In this document: positions 58,560 to 64,000 of the stretch, one piece after another | Position numbering within the stretch: position 1 is the stretch's first letter | Layout: each line of letters starts with the position of its first letter | DNA from: Nephrocerus scutellatus | Lineage: Eukaryota; Arthropoda; Insecta; Diptera; Pipunculidae | Length of the DNA stretch: 64,000 bases | Reading direction: 5' to 3' | Assembly: GCA_947095585.1 (NCBI GenBank) | Contig: OX352762.1 | Coordinates: 31,720,669-31,784,668 of the forward strand | Made by a program: the position numbers and the translations under genes | Notes under the pieces: model-generated | Seen by the model: only the letters and a program-made list of their open reading frames with translations | The model's database searches: none | What the model was told of the DNA's origin: nothing

Positions 58560-59900
58560 CATTTAAACGTGTCATAAATGATTGCAATGCTCATCTTCGG
58601 CGAGTCAAATTCGCCTACGAGCGAAAATTGAGGCAAAAAATGCTACAATGTCCCAAAGGTAGTAAAAATATTTGCTCATTTGCGAAAAGAATCAAAAATA
58701 CAGCCTCGTCGTCCATTCCAACGCTCATTTATAATGACACTCCAGATGTCAACTCTAAAGACAAAGCCAATCTGTTTGCTGCACATTTTGCAGCTAGCTC
58801 CACGCTTCCAGATTGTGCATTGATACCGCCTGCACCCCCGAGTATTGAACACTCTATGGGACAGATCTTCAATCGTACTCGTACAGTTGCTAGAGTTTTA
58901 AACGATCTCAACACTCACAAATCCGGTGGGCCATATGATATTTCCCCAATAGTTCTGAAGAGGTGTCCTTCCAAGCTGGCATTACCATTGCGTAAGCTTT
59001 TCAATCTGTCCTATTCTTCTGGACTCTTCCCGAGAAGTAGGAAAACAGCCTTTGTCCAGCCCATACCCAAAAAAAGGAAGCCGTCGTCTCCTTCTTCGTA
59101 CTGACCCATTGCACTTACATCCAATCTTACCAAGGTCATGGAAACGCTGATCAATTTTCAGCTCAAGAAATATCTTGAAACCAACGGAATCCTTAGTGCG
59201 GTAGTATGGATTTTGTGGGCAACGTTCTACTGGTGATTTGATGGTATATCTCACCGAACAGTGGAACCGGTCTTTGCATCAATTTGGAGAAAGCAAAGCT
59301 GTTGCACTCGATAAGGCATTTGACAGAGTTTTGTCCAAAATGCGTGCTTATGGAGTCGAAGATAAACTGCTTCACTGGATTAGAAGCTATCTTTTGGATC
59401 ACTCAATTTGAGTTGTATTGGACGGTTTCAAGTCTAAACTTCATTACTTACTTAGTGTTCCCCAGGGCTCTGTTTTGTCTCCGACACTCTTCCTCATTTT
59501 TATAAATGATCTATTATCTGTGACTTCCAAACCAATTCACTATATCGCTGCCGACAGCACTCTCAGCTTCTCATATAAGTTTGAGGAACGTCCCTCCAAT
59601 TCTCATGTGGAACTCAAACATGCACGTTTGATTCTGACCTAGACAGTCAATCGAGTAGAATTTAACGCTTCCAAAACCCAATGCTGTCTCCTGTCGTCTA
59701 AGCGAATCCTAAATCCCATGCCATTATCCATGAATGGCACTTGCATCGAAGAAACTAAAAATCTCGCAATTCTCAGTATGTGCGTTATCGCAATGCTTCG
59801 TTGGAATGACTACATATTTACCGTCGCCATAAATGCTGCGAAATGTTTAGGTTTTCTAGCACGGCTTTTATTCGGAGCCCCTTAGGCCCGATCACTTCCA
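58560..59900 (+). pseudogene. Jockey-like LINE RT fragment (right arm)
   Basis: 58,628-59,104 is open for 158 codons: pre-RT segment, IEHSMGQIFNRTRTVARVL, LNDLNTHKSGGPYDISPIVL and LFPRSRKTAFVQPIPKKRK. Breaks follow, with ALTSNLTKVMETLINFQLKK, then PQGSVLSPTLFLIFINDLLS and YIAADSTLSF (59,418-59,642). It resembles the scraps at 6,932-7,360 and 16,150-16,320. Mirror of the left-arm copy but slightly more complete upstream. Confidence 0.85.
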
Positions 59901-60699
59901 TCACTTAAAAGTTATGAAAAATACAGCTGCACAATAACAGCAACGGATATTGTAGGCGATCTAGCAATTGATGCCTTTTTTAATGCTGTTCGTCTTCTAA
60001 CCGGTATCTGCTGTGTTTAAGGTATCATACGACCAGTGTCGATGATAAGGCCCAGTGTGAAATGATGTATCTAGATACCTGGCGTCCAGTAGCTTGCCTT
60101 ATCTGTACACTGCGGATCTCTGTACAGATGGACCTTATTTCTCAGCTTTTTATGGGACCAAAAGTGAGCCTAAATAATAAATTTTCTTCTTTTTCTGCCA
60201 AAAATTACCGGTAGTGCTCCTACAACGATGGGTAGTGGGTTATCCACTGTCAACAACAATTTTGAATCCTCATGCATTCGATGGCGAGACTGCATTTGAA
60301 AATTTCAAAGTCTAGTTTTGTGCTGCGGTCAATGGAAGGGGTAGAAGGCAGATGAAGTGTTACAGATGATTCCAGAAGCTGAGATGAGCTTCGGAATGAT
60401 ACAGAAATAGTTGGATTTGCGTTACGGACAGTCCCACACCCAAGAGCTATGCAGCTAGCAGGCAAATAAATTAATTAATTACTGATATCAACACTTAACA
60501 TTACGAAAATTTTTAAACTTAAAGCAAGTAACCCAATCTGTGACAATAAATGAGATGCTAACTTGTAAGCAGCGCTCTGCGGCTTAAGCTACAAACTAGG
60601 TAATTTTATTTAAAGCCCTCTGGCCCGACGCACGAGGGGCTCCAAATTTTTCCAAATACGCATATGTGCAAAGTTTCAAAAAAAGCAGGTTTTCAATTC

Positions 60700-61030
60700 G
60701 AATTCAAATAAAATACAGCTATTAGCTGCATTTATTTGCCGAGGAATAAGAAATTACAACAACAATTGCACTATCTTATTCCTTCTTTGGAATAAGAATA
60801 CCTGCTGTTTGGCTGGTTTTGTCATTCGAATTCCTTATTCCTCGGCAATAAAATACAGCTATTATTGAATTGAGCAAGTGACAAATTAATATTCTGTCAC
60901 CGCCTCTTAAGCTGCATTTTAATTGCCGAGCGATTTCGGAATTTGAATGTCAAAACCAGCCAAACAGCAGGTTTTCACAATTCCAAAGAAGCAATTGTTG
61001 TTGTTCCTCGGCAAATAAAATACGGCTTTA
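60700..61030. repeat. Two head-to-head MITE copies (right arm)
   Basis: Mirror of 54,535-54,880. AAATACAGCTATTAGCTGC marks the outer end and TCGGCAAATAAAATACGGC the inner one. Confidence 0.75.
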
Positions 61031-61139
61031 ATTTGATCCGTTAACACAATTCAATTTTAGTTAAGAACTCTACGTTAAAAGTTTAATTTAATAAAATCAA
61101 AACCAAAAATTAATCAACGAAAGTATAAATTTAAACTTT

Positions 61140-61310
61140 CACGATGTTTCTGAAACAATATTCTACCGGGTCCTTTTGTCATCATATCCGCAACTGAATC
61201 GTTGTTTGAGATGTATTGCAACTTGATTTCCTTGTTGGCGGCAGCTTCTCAAATGAAATTGTACTTTACATCGATATGTTTCATTCGTTTGTGGTCGCGT
61301 GGAAATACAT
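61140..61310 (-). pseudogene. Ty1/copia RNase H tail (right arm)
   Basis: Mirror of 54,290-54,450, reading HIDVKYNFI and VADMMTKG on the minus strand. Confidence 0.85.
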
Positions 61311-61429
61311 TAAATTATTAAAGCACAAAAATTTTCTCGAAACAATAGTGTCTAAAATAACTGAAAAAAAAACAAAATGTCTTTGACGTCTCCTTCGGAG
61401 GGAGGAGAGTCACTATCGATGATTGGGTA

Positions 61430-61860
61430 TATTTTTTAAAATTATTGTTAGAGAGCCCCCCGACCCCGGGGCCATTTCACTAACAAATTTTTACAAAAAG
61501 TGTTGTCTATAGGAGATACACATGCATATAAAATTTTAAGAAAATCGGGTAATTGATTTTATAAAATGTTTTACAAAAAGTGTTGTCCATCGGAGATACA
61601 CATGCATATAAAATTTGAAGAAAATCGGGTAAATTTTGTAAACAATTTGTATGGGTGCCCCCCGACCCCGGGGCCCGTTCGCTACAAAATTTTTACAAAA
61701 AGTGTTGTTAATCGGAGATATACATGCGTATAAAACTTAAAGAAAATTGGGTACTTTTTTCATAAAATTTGTATGGTTTAAAAATTGATCACAAGATTCT
61801 GCCCACCAGCCAGCCAGTTAGCCAGCCACGGGCACGCGAAGTTAATATAAAGAATTTAAA
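61430..61860 (+). repeat. Dispersed ~120-bp-repeat element, right-arm copy
   Basis: Mirror of 53,705-54,175: three units around ACACATGCATATAAAATTT, then GATCACAAGATTCTGCCC, an AGCCAGCCAGTTAGCCAGCC run and GTTAATATAAAGAATTT. Confidence 0.8.
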
Positions 61861-62099
61861 AATCACAAAAAAACGCAGACAAAACAGTGAGCACAAAAAA
61901 TAAAACACCACCAATTAATATATTCAAGGAAGGCAGCAAACAGCTTAATTTAATTTATGATGGAACAATAGGAAAGGGGCAATTTAGTTAAAAAAAACAT
62001 TAACAAAAACAAATTAGTATTAAATGTTACAGAAAGTAAAAATTTAGACAAGTGGAAAGGCATACTAAATGAGACAAAGACTGAATTCTGCACTTATAT

Positions 62100-63330
62100 C
62101 GAAAAGGAAAAAAAATTAAATTGCAATATGGAGTTCAGGTGCGTTAAGTTCCAAACGTTGCATAGTCCGGGAGAGTGCAAGGTGCACAAAGCTGCAGGCA
62201 AGGAGAAGCAGGACATCCTGCTCCTGACGAGGTCTATGAAAACCTCAATGACCGACTACTAGCCAAAAAGCGAGTGGCTAAACAAAATGCCACTCAAAAG
62301 ACTAATACTATTGAAAATATCGTGAAAACGGGAGTTTTATTTGCTGACATAGCGCGAAATAATATTGGCACATATACGGTTTCTAATTCTCCAAATGAAA
62401 ATTTGGAGAATAAACACTCTTGCCAAAGATGTAGCAGATCAGAGCTAAACACTATTTTGAATTTGTTTCGTGGTCTTTTGAATGTCTGAACTTAGATGCG
62501 GGGCCCTCAGAATAGCTGCTTTAAATGTCAACACCATAATCTCGGTCTCCAGACGACTCCTTCTAAACGATACAAAGCTTAACGCAAGACATAAAATAGA
62601 ATTAAAAAACTGCGACTTTACACGGACGGACAGAAAGAACGCGATTCGATGTGGTGGAACAGCAGTGCTGATCCGAAAACAACTAAGTTTTAAATCAAAT
62701 TATAGGAGTGATGTTGCAAACTTTAACTCTCTAGAGACGACTATTATTTCGCTGCAACTTCGGAATAATAGTTGTCTTGTCTCCTGCAGATAATCAGTTT
62801 AACGTCGAGCTTGAGAAACTAGGATTAGATATATAGATACTATTTCATCCTAGCTGGAAACCTATACGCGAAACATCAGGCTTGGTTGGACTCAACAGCG
62901 AATGTAAGAGGCAACTTTCTTAAGCAATTTGTTGATGACAACCAGGTCAAACATAAATTGAAATTATACAGCCCGGTGAAACCAAGTTACCCTTCCGGAA
63001 ACTCATATTTAGATTTGTGTATTGCATATGCGCGACTGCAAATAGAAACGGTCAACGAGAATAAGATCCCGCAATTGCCGTATGATAGCGATCACAACGC
63101 GATATTAATAGTAGCTTCGTTTGCTGACGATTCCATATTCACCATCGCAACCCAGGTTCGTGCTACTAGAGACTGCAGAAATTGCATTTCCTTGTCTGAA
63201 GTTCCTAATAATAGGAATCTGACGAACGAGGAGTGTAATCTCTGCATTGAAAGACTGAATTCGGTGATTCGGTCGAGTATTAATTCGACAAACAGAAATT
63301 TAACCTTTAATCATGCCACAAATTCAGACG
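62100..63330 (+). pseudogene. Jockey-clade LINE ORF1 end and endonuclease (right arm)
   Basis: 62,175-62,489 is the end of an ORF1-like frame (ENKHSCQRCSRSELNTILNL). 62,482-62,793 begins the APE endonuclease with LRIAALNVNTI. 62,886-63,353 is open for 155 codons (SYLDLCIAYARLQIE, LPYDSDHNAILIV) and extends past the point where the left arm is deleted. The catalytic S-D-H segment is present. RT is missing: copia sequence follows. Confidence 0.85.
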
Positions 63331-63610
63331 TACGAGATGAAGACAACAAATAATCAATCGACAACAACTTGAACGAAAGTGACAAATTTGTAGATGCACA
63401 GGAAGAAGATCAAGAGGAGCCAGCTCCAAGACGAACCGAACGAGCTAATGCTAGAATTCCACAACGATATTTGGATGACTTCGTCCGATTTTATAAGGGA
63501 AAAGTGTGGAGAACCAGATCTATATTCCTCCCGTTTTATTCTATTTCCTCTCTTTCTTTTATTTGCCTCGACCTTCATGCCTAATTCGTATTACTACCGA
63601 GTTTCAACAG
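63330..63610 (+). pseudogene. Ty1/copia pol linker fragment (right arm only)
   Basis: The plus frame near 63,369-63,480 contains PAPRRTERANARIPQRYLDD, matching the segment just ahead of the RT in copia-type pol (RRSERIRRPPQRYGD-like). Most of it is missing in the left arm. The remainder of the arm to 64,000 is non-coding and pairs with 51,907-52,260. Confidence 0.65.
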
Positions 63611-64000
63611 TTATGCCATCTATGCCATCATTTCTAGTTCCAAAGTAGTAGTATGGTATGCTGAATTTTTCATGTACACAAACCTGAAATGTAATTATTA
63701 AACATTCAAGTGTACTTGTTCTTTTTTATGTCTAGTATATTTTACTTCGAAATCTGTATATTGCATTAACTGTGGTTAATGTTTCATAAAAATACAGCTT
63801 ATTCCCTTAAAATTTTGGAATTGTATTAAAAAAGAACCACTGTTTCTTTTACCATTTTTTTTAACCATTTTTCAATTTTTTGTTATTTCACATGCTATTG
63901 AATTGAAAAATATTAATTAATTGAGAGCGCAGTATTTTATAGTGTGCCCATGCCCATGAAAAACTTGCAGCTTTCACTTGATTAACTTTATTGTCGGTTG

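Larger units (their letters stand above)
58344..64000. repeat. Giant inverted repeat, right arm (cut by window end)
   Basis: It starts GTTAAGGGATATC at 58,344, the complement of the left-arm end at 57,158, and still pairs with 51,907 at the last base of the window. It is about 400 bp longer than the left arm because the left arm has lost several segments. It is the more complete arm. The outer limit lies beyond the window. Confidence 0.95.

Noticed and set aside
59193..59402. Minus-strand frames at 58,982-59,402 and their plus-strand mirrors at 56,161-56,581
   Set aside because: They are reverse-complement shadows of the jockey-like RT sequence; the RT motifs are on the other strand.
51907..64000. 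The palindrome as a pure assembly artefact
   Set aside because: Scattered substitutions and several independent deletions distinguish the arms. Misassembly cannot be fully excluded without spanning reads.

Overview
This is a transposon-rich stretch of insect chromosome, almost certainly from a higher fly (Diptera). Two intact host genes support that: an O-fucosyltransferase 1 ending in the fly-type HEEL retention signal, and a long Pcf11 gene with short AT-rich introns. BEL/Pao, Ty3/gypsy, jockey-like, R1-like, copia, mariner and piggyBac relics fit as well. I cannot name the family or species from sequence alone.

Layout. 1-9,800 is repeat debris: a small inverted-repeat MITE, an 84-bp tandem repeat inside a foldback-like unit, a gutted gypsy element with a 3' LTR, a jockey RT scrap, a piggyBac tail and a frameshifted MADF-domain relic. 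10,071-11,365 (+) is POFUT1 in two exons. It converges on Pcf11 (-), whose twelve coding exons run from 29,998 down to 13,095, with 5' UTR exons reaching about 30,950. All twelve exon phases agree and give an open frame of 2,129 codons. Its large introns hold an internally deleted mariner, LINE fragments and a dispersed ~120-bp tandem repeat. 31,743-51,930 is a nested retrotransposon cluster: two gypsy copies in the same orientation (A 32,986-35,240; B 43,374-50,845), a BEL/Pao element (-) between them, and a jockey/CR1-like LINE inside the BEL element. 51,907 to the window end is a giant imperfect inverted repeat with arms of at least 5.2 kb around a 1.2-kb spacer. Each arm is the same mosaic of LINE, copia, MITE and tandem-repeat pieces.

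How the genes relate. POFUT1 adds O-fucose to EGF repeats such as those of Notch in the ER. Pcf11 is a scaffold of the pre-mRNA 3'-end cleavage machinery. They are simply convergent neighbours; nothing suggests a shared pathway.

Most unusual. (1) A 790-bp insertion in the gag gene of gypsy copy B, flanked by an 11-bp direct repeat, without terminal inverted repeats, poly(A) or coding capacity, and packed with successive unrelated perfect hairpins: a candidate undescribed structured-RNA-like mobile element. (2) A hairpin array in the 3' LTR of the same element, where the outer stems change sequence from unit to unit while keeping base pairing around a fixed core. (3) The >12-kb inverted duplication at the right end. 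Coordinates of repeat edges are hand-read and may be off by some tens of bases.
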